Positions 24,943 to 33,085 of a stretch of DNA of 64,000 nucleotides are shown one piece after another (position 1 is the stretch's first letter; each line of letters starts with the position of its first letter). The notes beneath the pieces were generated by a model. It saw only the letters and a program-made list of their open reading frames with translations, had not been told where the DNA came from and did no database searches. The position numbers were made by a program, and so were the translations under genes. Source of the DNA: Polyangium jinanense (lineage in GTDB: Bacteria > Myxococcota > Polyangia > Polyangiales > Polyangiaceae); the NCBI RefSeq assembly GCF_028435365.1, contig NZ_JAGTJJ010000012.1, forward strand, positions 1 through 64,000, given 5' to 3'.

Positions 24943-25530
24943 ATGCCCCCGGCAGTTCCTCCGAGAGCCCACTCCAGTGCGGAAGAGCACATCCGCTGGA
25001 GCCGGGGGGAGCTACGCATCAAGGCTGTCGACGACGTCGTCTACGAGCAGGTCAGCGGCTACCTCGAGAAAGAGATCGTCAGTAAAATCACGCAGCCCAT
25101 CGACAAGCTGATCGGGCAAGGCGTGAAACCCATCATCTTCAACGACTGGTGGGACCTCTCCGGGTACGACTCCGACGCCCGCCTCAAGCTGACGGATTGG
25201 ATCTTCTGGATTCGCGGCAAGATCGTGGGCAGCCACATCCTCGTCCGCTCGAAGATCGTCAGCATGGGCGTCTCGATCGCGAACCTTGCGCTCGGGGGGA
25301 TGCTCACGGTCTATACCGATCGACAGGAATTCACGCTCGCCTACCACCGCGCCTTGCGGCAGGGCATGAAGCCGTCGTCGACCTCCAGCTCGTCCACGAT
25401 GGCTGCGCCCGTGTCCACCGCGACCCCGCCGGTCTCGCAGACCTCTTCCGGCGCCTCGTCCTCGGCCACCGGCTCCTCCCCGGGCTCCTCGCACGACGAG
25501 CCGGTGCGGCCTCCGCGCTCGATCCGTTGA
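24943..25530 (+). CDS. STAS-like protein with Ser/Pro-rich tail
   Basis: 195-residue protein. Residues about 25-135 alternate strands and helices like a SpoIIAA/STAS-like domain (VYEQVSGYLEKEIV, KPIIFNDWWDLSGYDSDARLKLTDWI, SHILVRSKIVSMGVSIANLAL). The rest is a disordered Ser/Thr/Pro-rich tail ending RPPRSIR. ATG 24943 is preferred to an upstream in-frame start close to the palindromic repeat. It is first of four same-strand genes with the MpaB oxygenase, the cNMP-methyltransferase fusion and a second STAS-like protein, which suggests a role in signalling or localisation. Domain assignment is by fold pattern only. Confidence 0.65.
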   Translation: MPPAVPPRAHSSAEEHIRWSRGELRIKAVDDVVYEQVSGYLEKEIVSKITQPIDKLIGQGVKPIIFNDWWDLSGYDSDARLKLTDWIFWIRGKIVGSHILVRSKIVSMGVSIANLALGGMLTVYTDRQEFTLAYHRALRQGMKPSSTSSSSTMAAPVSTATPPVSQTSSGASSSATGSSPGSSHDEPVRPPRSIR

Positions 25531-25628
25531 CCGCGGGCGAGCGGCCTCGTGTCAAGAGGCAATGACGTGTCTTTGGGCATTTCGTGGCGTCCGCCCGGCG
25601 TGGTAGGAGTCGGGGAGGAGAGGCGGCC

Positions 25629-26870
25629 ATGAGCACCGACAGCCCCAGGCTGCACCCCGATATCCCTGAAGACGCGGCCGTGCCGCGCGTGCCTACCTGG
25701 TACGTCGATCGAACGGCGGCGCGCGAGCGCTTTGGCGAGGCCGTCGACTCGTTCGGCCCGTTCCTCATGCGTGGCGACCCGCCCGCGGACGAACTCGTCG
25801 CCGTGCTGAACGAGCTCCGCCCCGCGCAGGCGAACCGCATGCTGCAGCAGGCGCTCGACGAGGGCATCGCGAGCGTCCGCCGCCCGCCGCGCGCGTTCGT
25901 GCAGTTCTTCCGGCAGGTCGACGAGATCCCGCTCTGGCTCGACTGGGACAAACTCGACCGTGGCGGCCGCGCCATCTTACGCACCGGCCCTCTCGGCGCG
26001 GTCGTCCTCGCCTGTTACTCGCTCCCGCTCTCCTATGCCTCGCCGGATGGCTCGAAGCCCCTCACGGCCTCGGGTCGCCTCGTCCAGCGTGCCTCGCGCA
26101 GGCTCACCGAGACGGCGCGCTTCCTCGTCGAGACGTGCCGCCCCGGCGGCCTTCGTCGTGGCGCCGCGGGCTTCAAGATCACGATCCGCGTCCGGCTCAT
26201 GCACGCGCAGGTGCGCAGGCTCCTCCTGCAGCGCAAGTCCTGGCCCTACGAGCGCTGGGGTTTGCCCGTGAACCAGGCGTACATGGCCGGGACGAACGTG
26301 CTCTTCTCGTCGGTCCTCATCGAGGGCCTCTCGAAGCTCGGCTACGAGGTCCCGCAGGCCGAGCGTGACGACATCGTGCAGCTCTGGCGTTACGGCGGCT
26401 TGCTCAGCGGTGTCGACTCGAAGATCTGCGCGGCCACCGAGGCCGAGGGCTTGCGCCTCATCCGGCTCATCCACGCGGTGATGGATCCGCCGGACGACGA
26501 CTCGCGCGCGCTCGTCAAGGCGCTCATGGAGGCGCCGCTCGAGCTCGCGAAGAACCCGGCGCAGAAGGCGGTGGCGCAGCGGCTCGTGGATCTGCTCTAC
26601 GGTCTGTCGCGGCACCTCGTCGGCGAGGACCTGGCGAACGCGCTCGCGTATCCGCGCACGTCGTGGCGCCACGTCACGCCGCTGCTCCGAGGGATGAACA
26701 TGATGATGAACTCCGTCGAGCGCCGTGTGCCGGAGAGCCGCGACGCGCTCTATCGGTTCGGGCTCGAAGCATGGGAGAGAGTCATCGAGAACGGCCTTGC
26801 CGGCATCCCGGCGGCGTTCGATTTCCGCAAGGCGACCGTGGGGGATGGAGGTCCGACGCATGCTCCGTGA
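25629..26870 (+). CDS. DUF2236 (MpaB/Lcp-type) haem oxygenase
   Basis: 413-residue protein of the ER-bound-oxygenase/latex-clearing-protein family (DUF2236), b-type haem dioxygenases related to rubber oxygenase Lcp and fungal MpaB. Conserved pieces are RRLTETARFL (distal Arg/Thr region), IRVRLMHAQVRR with the His expected to ligate haem, WGLPVNQAYMAGTNVLFS, and YGGLLSGVD. There is no signal peptide, unlike secreted Lcp, so a cytoplasmic lipid or isoprenoid substrate is more likely. GGAGGAGAGG precedes the ATG at 25629. The 3' end overlaps the start of the cNMP-methyltransferase gene, which indicates an operon. Substrate unknown. Confidence 0.87.
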   Translation: MSTDSPRLHPDIPEDAAVPRVPTWYVDRTAARERFGEAVDSFGPFLMRGDPPADELVAVLNELRPAQANRMLQQALDEGIASVRRPPRAFVQFFRQVDEIPLWLDWDKLDRGGRAILRTGPLGAVVLACYSLPLSYASPDGSKPLTASGRLVQRASRRLTETARFLVETCRPGGLRRGAAGFKITIRVRLMHAQVRRLLLQRKSWPYERWGLPVNQAYMAGTNVLFSSVLIEGLSKLGYEVPQAERDDIVQLWRYGGLLSGVDSKICAATEAEGLRLIRLIHAVMDPPDDDSRALVKALMEAPLELAKNPAQKAVAQRLVDLLYGLSRHLVGEDLANALAYPRTSWRHVTPLLRGMNMMMNSVERRVPESRDALYRFGLEAWERVIENGLAGIPAAFDFRKATVGDGGPTHAP

Positions 26871-28344
26871 CAAGCTGAGTTTCCTGGGGGATCAGGACAT
26901 CGAGCTCCTGCTCCGATCGAGCCAGAGGCGGCACGTCGTGCGGGGTGAGACCATCGTCCGAGAGGGCCAGAGCCCCGAGGCGATCTTCCTCGTGCAAGAA
27001 GGCTTCATCTCGGTCCGCGCGGGCGGCGTCACCGTCGGCTACTTCGGCCCGGGTCAGATCCTCGGCGAGATCTCCTTCCTCGAACGACGCAGCGCGAGCG
27101 CCACCGTCGTCGCCGAGGGCGACGCTGTTCTCAACCGCATCGACAACGCCGACCTCGAGGCGCTTCTCTCCGCGCACCCCGACCTCGCGGCGCGCTTCTA
27201 CCGCTCGCTTGCGGTGAGTTTGTCCCGTCGCGTGCGCGCGCTCAGCGGCAGCCTCACGAAGCTCCGCGGCCAGCGCTCGCACAAGGCGCGTTACGGCCAG
27301 CTCTCGGCGCGGCACGTCCCTTCGAGCCTGATCGACGGCCTCACGACCGTCTTGAAGGAAGTCCAGCGCGTCGAAGAGTCGCTCGCGGCGCGCAGGACCA
27401 CGGTGGACGCGGCGGCGCGCGTGGTCGCGTCCGCGTGCGATCGTGTGGTCGCCCTGCTCGAACAGCACACCACGGAGAAGGCGCTGCTCGCGATCAGCGT
27501 CGACGACCTTCTCACGTTCCGGGACATCAGCCGCCTGCGCGAGGGCGTCGGCAGCTTCGTCTTCCGCATCTGCTTCGCGCTGCTCATGTCGAGCGCGACG
27601 ATCGCGCGTGTCTACGACAAACCCGGCGGCGTCGCCGAGGACGACGGGACGCGCCGCGCGATCGCCGATGCGGACGCCGAGGGCGACGGCCTCATCGGTC
27701 CGCTCGTCGATCGCTGGTTCCTCGACCGCGCCGTCTGCCGTGCGCGCCGCGAGAGCCGCAAGGCCATGGTCGCCGAGATCGTCCGTCGCGCTGCGGAGCA
27801 CACGGGCACGGGCCCCTTCCAGGTGACGAGCATCGGCAGCGGCGGCGGCGACGAGCTGCTCGACGCGATGGACGAGGCGGACGAGGGCGCCCTCGCGGCG
27901 ACGTGCATCGACCCGGATCCGGACGCGCTTCGCCGTGGCAACCACCAGGCATCGGAGGCGGGCCACGCCTCGTCGATGACGTTCCTTTGCGCGGAGCCTT
28001 TGAGCCTCTCGGGCTCGGGCTCGGAGATCTTCCTCGGACCGCAGCACATGGTCTATGCGCTCTGCTTCTTCGACTACCTCTCGGACGACGACGCGGTGGC
28101 GCTGCTCGACTGGATGTGGGGCCGCCTTGCGCCTTCGGGGACGGCGGTGTGGACGGCGCTCGGCCCGGACCTCACGGATCTACCGATGATGGAGCACCTG
28201 CTCGAGTGGAGCGTCGTCCCGCGTGATGCGCCGGCGATCCGCGCGCTCGTCGCCCGGACGCGCTTCGGCCGCTCGGTCGAGGTGCAGCTCCTCGAAGGCA
28301 CCTCGCTGCACATGGTCACGTGCACGCGAGGGGCGGAGCCGTGA
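26860..28344 (+). CDS. Cyclic-nucleotide-binding domain fused to SAM methyltransferase
   Basis: 494-residue two-domain protein. Residues about 5-125 form a CAP-type cyclic nucleotide-binding domain with the phosphate-binding cassette GQILGEISFLERRSASATVVA (Glu and Arg in place). A helical linker follows, and from about residue 290 there is a Rossmann-type methyltransferase with motif I TSIGSGGGDE near 322 and an acidic CIDPDPDAL at beta-2. No DNA-binding HTH. This suggests a methyltransferase gated by cAMP or cGMP. The ATG at 26860 lies inside the end of the MpaB gene (11-bp overlap) with GGAGG at 8 nt; 26845 is an alternative. The stop overlaps the GTG of the next gene. Confidence 0.83.
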   Translation: MLRDKLSFLGDQDIELLLRSSQRRHVVRGETIVREGQSPEAIFLVQEGFISVRAGGVTVGYFGPGQILGEISFLERRSASATVVAEGDAVLNRIDNADLEALLSAHPDLAARFYRSLAVSLSRRVRALSGSLTKLRGQRSHKARYGQLSARHVPSSLIDGLTTVLKEVQRVEESLAARRTTVDAAARVVASACDRVVALLEQHTTEKALLAISVDDLLTFRDISRLREGVGSFVFRICFALLMSSATIARVYDKPGGVAEDDGTRRAIADADAEGDGLIGPLVDRWFLDRAVCRARRESRKAMVAEIVRRAAEHTGTGPFQVTSIGSGGGDELLDAMDEADEGALAATCIDPDPDALRRGNHQASEAGHASSMTFLCAEPLSLSGSGSEIFLGPQHMVYALCFFDYLSDDDAVALLDWMWGRLAPSGTAVWTALGPDLTDLPMMEHLLEWSVVPRDAPAIRALVARTRFGRSVEVQLLEGTSLHMVTCTRGAEP

Positions 28345-28793
28345 CGATCGTCCCTTCGAGTCGCGTCGGGCCCAAGGAGGTCTACCGCAATCCGTACATG
28401 ATCGTGCGGCACGACGTGACTCGAAAGCTCCTGATCGTGACACGAACGAGCGCGCCTTATCCCAGCATCGAGACGATGCGGGAGACGTTTCTCGAAATGG
28501 AGACGGCGATTGGCTACGTCTCGCGACCGCGGACGATGTTGCTCATCGACGCGCGCCCGGCGCTGCCGCGGAACGACCCCGACTTCGAGGCGGAGTTCGG
28601 GCGATTGCGGAAGCACTTTCTGCGAGAGTTCCAGAAGATCGCGACGCTGGTGCAGACGGCCGTGGGGATCCTGCAGGTGACGCGGCAAGTGCGCGCGGAC
28701 GAGCGGCCGACGGGGGTGTTCACGGATCCCGGTGAGGCGCTCGCGTACCTGGGGGTGACGCTGGAGCCGGAGCGGGTCGAGGTGCGGGGGTAG
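28341..28793 (+). CDS. STAS-like protein
   Basis: 150-residue protein translated from a GTG that overlaps the TGA of the methyltransferase gene (GTGA). The pattern is YMIVRHDVTRKLLIVTRTSAPYPSIETMRETFLEMETAIG, RPRTMLLIDARPALPRNDPDFEAEFGRLRKHFLREF and KIATLVQTAVGILQVTRQV. This alternation of strands and amphipathic helices resembles SpoIIAA/STAS-like regulators. It closes the operon begun by the first STAS-like gene. Weak similarity between the two (RKLLIV/RGKIV segments) could mean a pair of scaffolds around the enzymes; that is inference. Confidence 0.65.
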   Translation: MTIVPSSRVGPKEVYRNPYMIVRHDVTRKLLIVTRTSAPYPSIETMRETFLEMETAIGYVSRPRTMLLIDARPALPRNDPDFEAEFGRLRKHFLREFQKIATLVQTAVGILQVTRQVRADERPTGVFTDPGEALAYLGVTLEPERVEVRG

Positions 28794-28816
28794 AGCGAAG
28801 GGGGGCGGGTGGGGGA

Positions 28817-29353
28817 GTGCGGTCGCTCGGGCTGTTCTGCTCCGCTCTTCTGCACGCCTCCGTGCTCCTTGCAGCACCGGGACGGGCACACGCATTCGAA
28901 CTCAGCGGCGGCGTGAGTTTGGGTGGGATTCTGGTGGGCACAGACCCGCGGCTCGCGGTGAGTCCGCACGTGCGCATGTCGTGGCGCATGAAGGACAGTA
29001 TCCTGCTCGCGGTGGATGAGATGTGCAGCATTCTGCCGTCGACCAACGAACTCGGCATCGGCGTCTATAACCACACGTCCGTCGCCGTGGGATATGCGTC
29101 GCAGCAAGGCAACTTCAGTCTTGGTCCCTCACTTTCGCTTTACACCATGCCGGCGTGCGGCGTCACGTTGTGCGGCCGCGTGGCGGGTGTAGCGCCAGGC
29201 GCCCGCGCGCAGGCGGACGTTTACTTCGTCGGCCCGCTGGGCGTGTCCGTGAGTGCCGCGGTTGACTGGGTGGGTGGGAGGAGCCTCGTGCTTCCTGGCG
29301 GCATGGCAGCAATGGTGGTCGCAGGTCCCGTGCTTCGATGGGGGGCGAAATGA
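28817..29353 (+). CDS. Secreted protein of unknown function
   Basis: 178 residues from a GTG. There is a signal peptide with cleavage near AHA-FE (about residue 26); the mature part consists of Gly-rich alternating strands (LSGGVSLGGILVG, GIGVYNHTSVAVGYAS, VSVSAAVDWVGG) with two Cys, compatible with a small beta-barrel or beta-sandwich. It overlaps the following lipoprotein gene by ATGA, so they are co-translated. Codon use is visibly less GC-biased at third positions than in neighbours. Confidence 0.65.
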   Translation: MRSLGLFCSALLHASVLLAAPGRAHAFELSGGVSLGGILVGTDPRLAVSPHVRMSWRMKDSILLAVDEMCSILPSTNELGIGVYNHTSVAVGYASQQGNFSLGPSLSLYTMPACGVTLCGRVAGVAPGARAQADVYFVGPLGVSVSAAVDWVGGRSLVLPGGMAAMVVAGPVLRWGAK

Positions 29354-29862
29354 GCTCGGTGAGAAGTCTTGTTTGTGTCGCGATCGTTGGTATCTGGGGT
29401 TTCGCCGCGTGTAACTATACCGTTGGGGAGTGTTATACGCGCGATCAGCTCGGGGAAGGGGCCGGCGTAGGTGGTGGTGTGATTCTCCCGAGCGGGGTTG
29501 GTGGCTACGGAGAGACGCCGCCGGAGCCGGAGCGCTCCAGCAAGCAACTCGAATGCAACGCAACCGACGAGGGGGAGAGCCGCCCGGTCGAGGAGGATGC
29601 GTACGAAGCCGGTCTGAAGGTCTTTTGCTTGAAGCCGGACTGGGGAGGTACGTGCTCGGAGAGGTGCATTGCGCAAGGGATTGGGTGCGTGCCACTCGCT
29701 GTGCATCCGTACAAATCCGACCCCGGATATGGCGAGCTGTTTTCGTGCAACACTTTACCCATAGGGTTCATGTGTGGATATCATTACCCCAACGGAGACG
29801 ATTGTTATTGGCCGTTCGGTACTCCGTTGCCGAAGTTTTGTTCATACTCGGGAAGCCACTAG
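29350..29862 (+). CDS. Cys-rich lipoprotein of unknown function
   Basis: 170-residue predicted lipoprotein: hydrophobic signal ending FAAC, then a Gly/Pro linker and a mature domain with about ten Cys (CFLKPDWGGTCSERC-type spacing, CSYSGSH end), so it is disulphide-rich. No family recognised. It is coupled to the preceding secreted protein through ATGA and followed 9 bp later by a cytoplasmic gene. The base composition is AT-richer than the chromosome around it. Confidence 0.62.
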   Translation: MSSVRSLVCVAIVGIWGFAACNYTVGECYTRDQLGEGAGVGGGVILPSGVGGYGETPPEPERSSKQLECNATDEGESRPVEEDAYEAGLKVFCLKPDWGGTCSERCIAQGIGCVPLAVHPYKSDPGYGELFSCNTLPIGFMCGYHYPNGDDCYWPFGTPLPKFCSYSGSH

Positions 29863-29871
29863 GGGGATCGA

Positions 29872-30225
29872 ATGACTGACGCAGATAAGGTTGCCGATTT
29901 CTACAGCGGCGCACAAATGCTTCCGTTCGTCGCCGCATGGGCGTACGTCGTCGCGAATCGTGAAAGGGTCCTCGAACTGCTCGACGCCTTCGAGAAGGCA
30001 TACGAGCAGATGATCCCCCTTCACGCGGCTGGCAAGATCTACGCCGGAGACGCGGAGTTCACTGCGGAGAACCTCGACCGCGTCAAGCGCATCCGCCTTC
30101 TCCTTCAACCGGGCTTGGACAGTCGCGAGGCGATGCAGGCGGCCCCGGAGATACTCGCATTGGCCGAGCGATGCTGGAAGGGACTGACCGGAAAGGATGT
30201 CTTCCCTCTCGGTCAGGAAGAGTGA
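29872..30225 (+). CDS. Small helical cytoplasmic protein
   Basis: 117 residues, no signal or membrane segment, almost all helix (ERVLELLDAFEKAYEQMIPLHAAGKIYAG, then NLDRVKRIRLLLQ and EILALAERCW). No family recognised. It follows two exported proteins in the same operon; a cytoplasmic partner or immunity-like role is possible but unsupported. The ATG at 29872 has GGGGAT upstream. Confidence 0.55.
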   Translation: MTDADKVADFYSGAQMLPFVAAWAYVVANRERVLELLDAFEKAYEQMIPLHAAGKIYAGDAEFTAENLDRVKRIRLLLQPGLDSREAMQAAPEILALAERCWKGLTGKDVFPLGQEE

Positions 30226-30310
30226 CGGACCTCCCCCCGGAAGATCCACGCCGCGTTCGAGAACCTTGCCCTCGCCGGACAGGCGACGTCCGCCACCCCG
30301 CACCTCCTCG

Positions 30311-30709
30311 GACCTGCTCCCCGCCGCCGCCGCTCCGCCCGGCGAGCTTCTCCGACCTGCTCGAACACATGCCGGCCGCCCCGTACGACGAGATCCGAGA
30401 ACCTCGCCCGCGCCGATGTCCGCCTGTGCCGAGCTTCTCGGACCTGCTCGAAGGGGGTGAGCTCGGGTGGTTCGGGTAGATCGGACCTGCTCCCCGCCGC
30501 CGCTGCTTTGCCCGGCGAGCTTCTCCGACCTGCTCGAACACACGCTCGCCGCCCCGTACGACGAGATCCGAGAACCTCGCCCGCGCCGATGTCCGCCTGT
30601 GCCGAGCTTCTCGGACCTGCTCGGAGGGGGTGGGCTCGGGTGGTTCGGGTAGATCGGACCTGCTCGGCGTAGGGTGGCCGCGGCTGTTCGAGCAGGTCCG
30701 AGAAGCTCG
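30311..30709. repeat. 173-bp direct tandem repeat (2 copies) plus inverted core
   Basis: Copies run 30311-30483 and 30484-30656 with only a few differences. Each contains the 20-mer GAGCTTCTCSGACCTGCTCG twice (30344, 30431, 30517, 30604). A fifth copy lies inverted at 30689-30709. The region 30226-31009 between genes otherwise has no convincing gene; long open frames there are high-GC artefacts. Confidence 0.88.
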
Positions 30710-31009
30710 CGCAGGCACGTTCCTTCCCATGCACGTTGATCCGATGATCTGGCTCGTGGCTCGACGCGGGGCGCGGCGCTGGTCGGATGTGGTCGCTGGT
30801 GGCGACGGGTGGCGCGGCGGGCATGTCGGAGAAGCCCGTCGGTCCCGGGGGGTGGCTCGTGGCGCAGGGTCGAGGTGCTACGGGATGGCGGGCGTCGGGT
30901 GTGCGGGCAGGTGCACATTCCGCCCATCGTGAGCCGGGGAGGGCACGTGGGAGCTGGTACGCCCATTGCGATGCATACGCGAGGACGCGCCGAGAAAGGG
31001 ACCACGAAC

Positions 31010-31732
31010 ATGCAGGATGGGCCGACCTCTCGAAGGGCATTCCCCAGGGCTCCGATGCATGCACCGGTCGGGTACGCCGCGTCTGTCGCTATCGCGTCCC
31101 TCGTAATCATGCTCGGCGCTTGTGCAGGGGACGGCGGCGTATCCGAGGCCGAGGATGGGGATACGAGCGAGGGGGGGACGGCCCAGTCCGACGCGCAGAC
31201 GAGGAGATGCTTGTCCGTCACGCCGGACGCGACGTTGAGCCTCCTTGCCGGTGAAACGGAGAAGTCCTCGACGAGCAGGGGCCCGTCGTACAACACCGGC
31301 GTGGCGGGCACCCTCCATGGCTGCAACAGCTACGTCGTCGAGGTCTCCGTGCCCTCGACCAGCACGCCGCCGCTCGATTATGAGTCGTCCTTTCAATTTC
31401 ATGCCGAGAAATCGACGCCGATTCGTGAAGATCTGTGCAATGTGGCGGAGATGCAATTCCGCGTGTACGCGTGGAACATCGTCGTCGGGGATTGGGCGTT
31501 CGTCGGCGGCGGAGTCAAGGAAGGCAAGTGGATTCCCGGCGGTCCCCTCACGAGCCCAGAATGCAGGTTTTTCCCGAAGCCGGGCGCATATACCGAGTTC
31601 GGCAACCACTTCGAGCCTCCATTGGCTGGAACGAACCGCTACCGCATTCTGAGCTCGGTCATGCTCCCCGACGCGTTCTTCGCGGAGGTTCGCGTCAGCG
31701 TGCAGCGCGATCACGAGATCTTCCTTGAATGA
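31010..31732 (+). CDS. Lipoprotein of unknown function
   Basis: 240 residues with a basic N-terminus, hydrophobic core and lipobox LGAC, then an acidic Gly/Glu/Asp linker and a beta-rich domain with four Cys (RRCLSVTP, GTLHGCNSY, REDLCNVAEMQF, SPECRFFPKPG). The ATG 31010 follows AAAGGG. An upstream in-frame extension crosses the repeat region and is rejected. No family recognised. It ends 20 bp before the left border of the mosaic island. Confidence 0.68.
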   Translation: MQDGPTSRRAFPRAPMHAPVGYAASVAIASLVIMLGACAGDGGVSEAEDGDTSEGGTAQSDAQTRRCLSVTPDATLSLLAGETEKSSTSRGPSYNTGVAGTLHGCNSYVVEVSVPSTSTPPLDYESSFQFHAEKSTPIREDLCNVAEMQFRVYAWNIVVGDWAFVGGGVKEGKWIPGGPLTSPECRFFPKPGAYTEFGNHFEPPLAGTNRYRILSSVMLPDAFFAEVRVSVQRDHEIFLE

Positions 31733-31752
31733 CGAGCGCCTTTGTCGACCTC

Positions 31753-31870
31753 CGACGCCCCCCGCGCTCCTCACTCGCCGGACCGCTCCCCCGACTTCTC
31801 CTCCTGTGCCCGCGCGCGCTTCGCCTTGAGCGCCTCCGTCTCCGCGTCGAGCTTGGCCGTCGCCGCCCGC
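31753..31870 (-). pseudogene. 3'-end remnant of a TPR-protein gene (island left border)
   Basis: On the minus strand the segment encodes DAETEALKAKRARAQEEK and then SGERSGE-stop. This matches the C-terminus of the TPR protein at 43658-45061 (ETEALKAKRAQAQEEESGE) with a few substitutions, and the DNA beyond the stop also matches. Only about 38 codons remain, then sequence switches to IS91-like DNA. It is evidence that a paralogous TPR gene was broken by the island, or that the border was duplicated. Confidence 0.8.
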
Positions 31871-32110
31871 AGGCATATCGTGGGCTCTCTGCGCCCCTCG
31901 GCCCTGGCGATGGAACCAGCCCCTGCGACGTTTACGACACCAGGCATTGAGCAGCCATCGCTGTTCGGGCAGATGGAGGCTCCATCGGGTTTCGACGCGG
32001 GCGAGATGCGCCGCAAGCCGTGGGCGTGGCTTTTGCGGCATGTGTTTGCGATTGACGTGACGGTGTGTCCTGAATGCTCGGGCAAGATGCGCTGGAGCCG
32101 GTGGCGCTCA
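31871..32110 (+). pseudogene. IS91-like transposase fragment (copy i, C-terminal part)
   Basis: Encodes VGSLRPSALAMEPAPATFTT through KPWAWLLRHVFAIDVTVCP-ECSGKMRW. This is the C-terminal portion of an IS91/IS801-type transposase with its CPECSGKMR Cys pair. The frame is lost at RWSRWRS where the DNA switches into the junction element at 32111. Start and catalytic domain are missing. Confidence 0.78.
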
Positions 32111-32156
32111 CGCCCCCCCGAGGAGGCGGAAATCCTGGTTTATTTGTCCTAGGTGC
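32111..32156 (+). repeat. Junction element, copy 1
   Basis: CCCCCGAGGAGGCGGAAATC followed by CTGG and TTTATTTGTCCTAGGTGC. Near-identical copies lie at 35789-35839 and 39388-39438, with a partial copy at 33741-33753. Unrelated DNA follows each copy. Confidence 0.88.
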
Positions 32157-32273
32157 CTGGCGTTCCAACTCTGGAAGCGTACGAGGCCCGCCCAGGAAAT
32201 GCACAGAGAGGACACTCTGGCACAACGTGCCACACAGACGTATCGTATCGTCAACAGCGAGCGAAGGAGCAAC

Positions 32274-33059
32274 ATGAATCGCTATGAGGGTCGCCGGGCA
32301 CTCGTCACGGGTGGGGGATCGGGCATCGGGCAGGCCACCGTGCTGCGGATGCTCGCCGAGGGCGGCCGCGTCGTCGCCGCCGACGTGAGCGAAGCCGGCC
32401 TCGCCGACACGGTCGCGAAGGCCGGCGACGCGGCCGAGCGCCTGCACACGGTCGTCGTGAACATCGCCGACGAGTCGTCCGTCCGCGAGGGCGTCGCCGA
32501 CGCCGTCGCCTGGCTCGGCGGACTCGACGCGCTCGTCAACGCCGCCGGCATCCTGCGCTCCTCGCACACCCACGAGACCACGCTCGACGCCTTCGAGCAG
32601 ATCGTCCGCGTGAACCTCGTCGGCACGTTCCTCGTCATCCGCGAGGCGATCCCCGCCCTCCTCGAGGGCAACGGCTCCGCCGTTGTCAACTTCAGCTCGA
32701 CGTCGGCGATGTTCGCGCACCCGTACATGGCCGCCTACGCCGCGAGCAAGGGCGGCGTGCAGTCGATGACCCACGCGCTCGCGGCCGAGTACGCGAAGCA
32801 GGGCATCCGCTTCACCGCCGTGCAGCCGGGATCGATCTCGTCGGGCATGACCGACGGCTCCGGTCAGAGCGGTCAGAGCCGTGGCCCGGGTCTCCCCGAG
32901 GATGCCGACATGAGCCTCTTCATGAAGCTCCGGCCCGCGCTCGGTCAGGGCTTCGCGGGCCCCGAGACCGTGGCGGGCGTCGTCGCGATGCTCGCGAGCG
33001 ACGACGGCCGGTTCATCACGGGCACCGAGGTGCGCATCGACGGCGGCACGCACTTCTAG
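32274..33059 (+). CDS. SDR-family oxidoreductase (cargo gene)
   Basis: 261-residue classical short-chain dehydrogenase/reductase: cofactor motif VTGGGSGIGQA near residue 10, NAAG, catalytic Ser in FSSTSA, and Tyr/Lys in YAASK. VQPGSISSGMT and the C-terminal FITGTEVRIDGGTHF are typical of the family's FabG-like branch. The ATG at 32274 follows AAGGAG at 5 nt. It sits about 117 bp after junction element 1 and is followed within 30 bp by transposase fragment ii, so it is likely a captured gene. Codon use (almost only C/G in third positions) is compatible with actinobacterial origin, but that is inference. Confidence 0.9.
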   Translation: MNRYEGRRALVTGGGSGIGQATVLRMLAEGGRVVAADVSEAGLADTVAKAGDAAERLHTVVVNIADESSVREGVADAVAWLGGLDALVNAAGILRSSHTHETTLDAFEQIVRVNLVGTFLVIREAIPALLEGNGSAVVNFSSTSAMFAHPYMAAYAASKGGVQSMTHALAAEYAKQGIRFTAVQPGSISSGMTDGSGQSGQSRGPGLPEDADMSLFMKLRPALGQGFAGPETVAGVVAMLASDDGRFITGTEVRIDGGTHF

Positions 33060-33085
33060 TCGCCCGCCTTGGCAACCGGTGCGTC

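Noticed and set aside
30178..31326. Long minus-strand frame through the 173-bp repeat
   Set aside because: Low-complexity translation of the repeat that crosses into the opposite side of a real lipoprotein gene.
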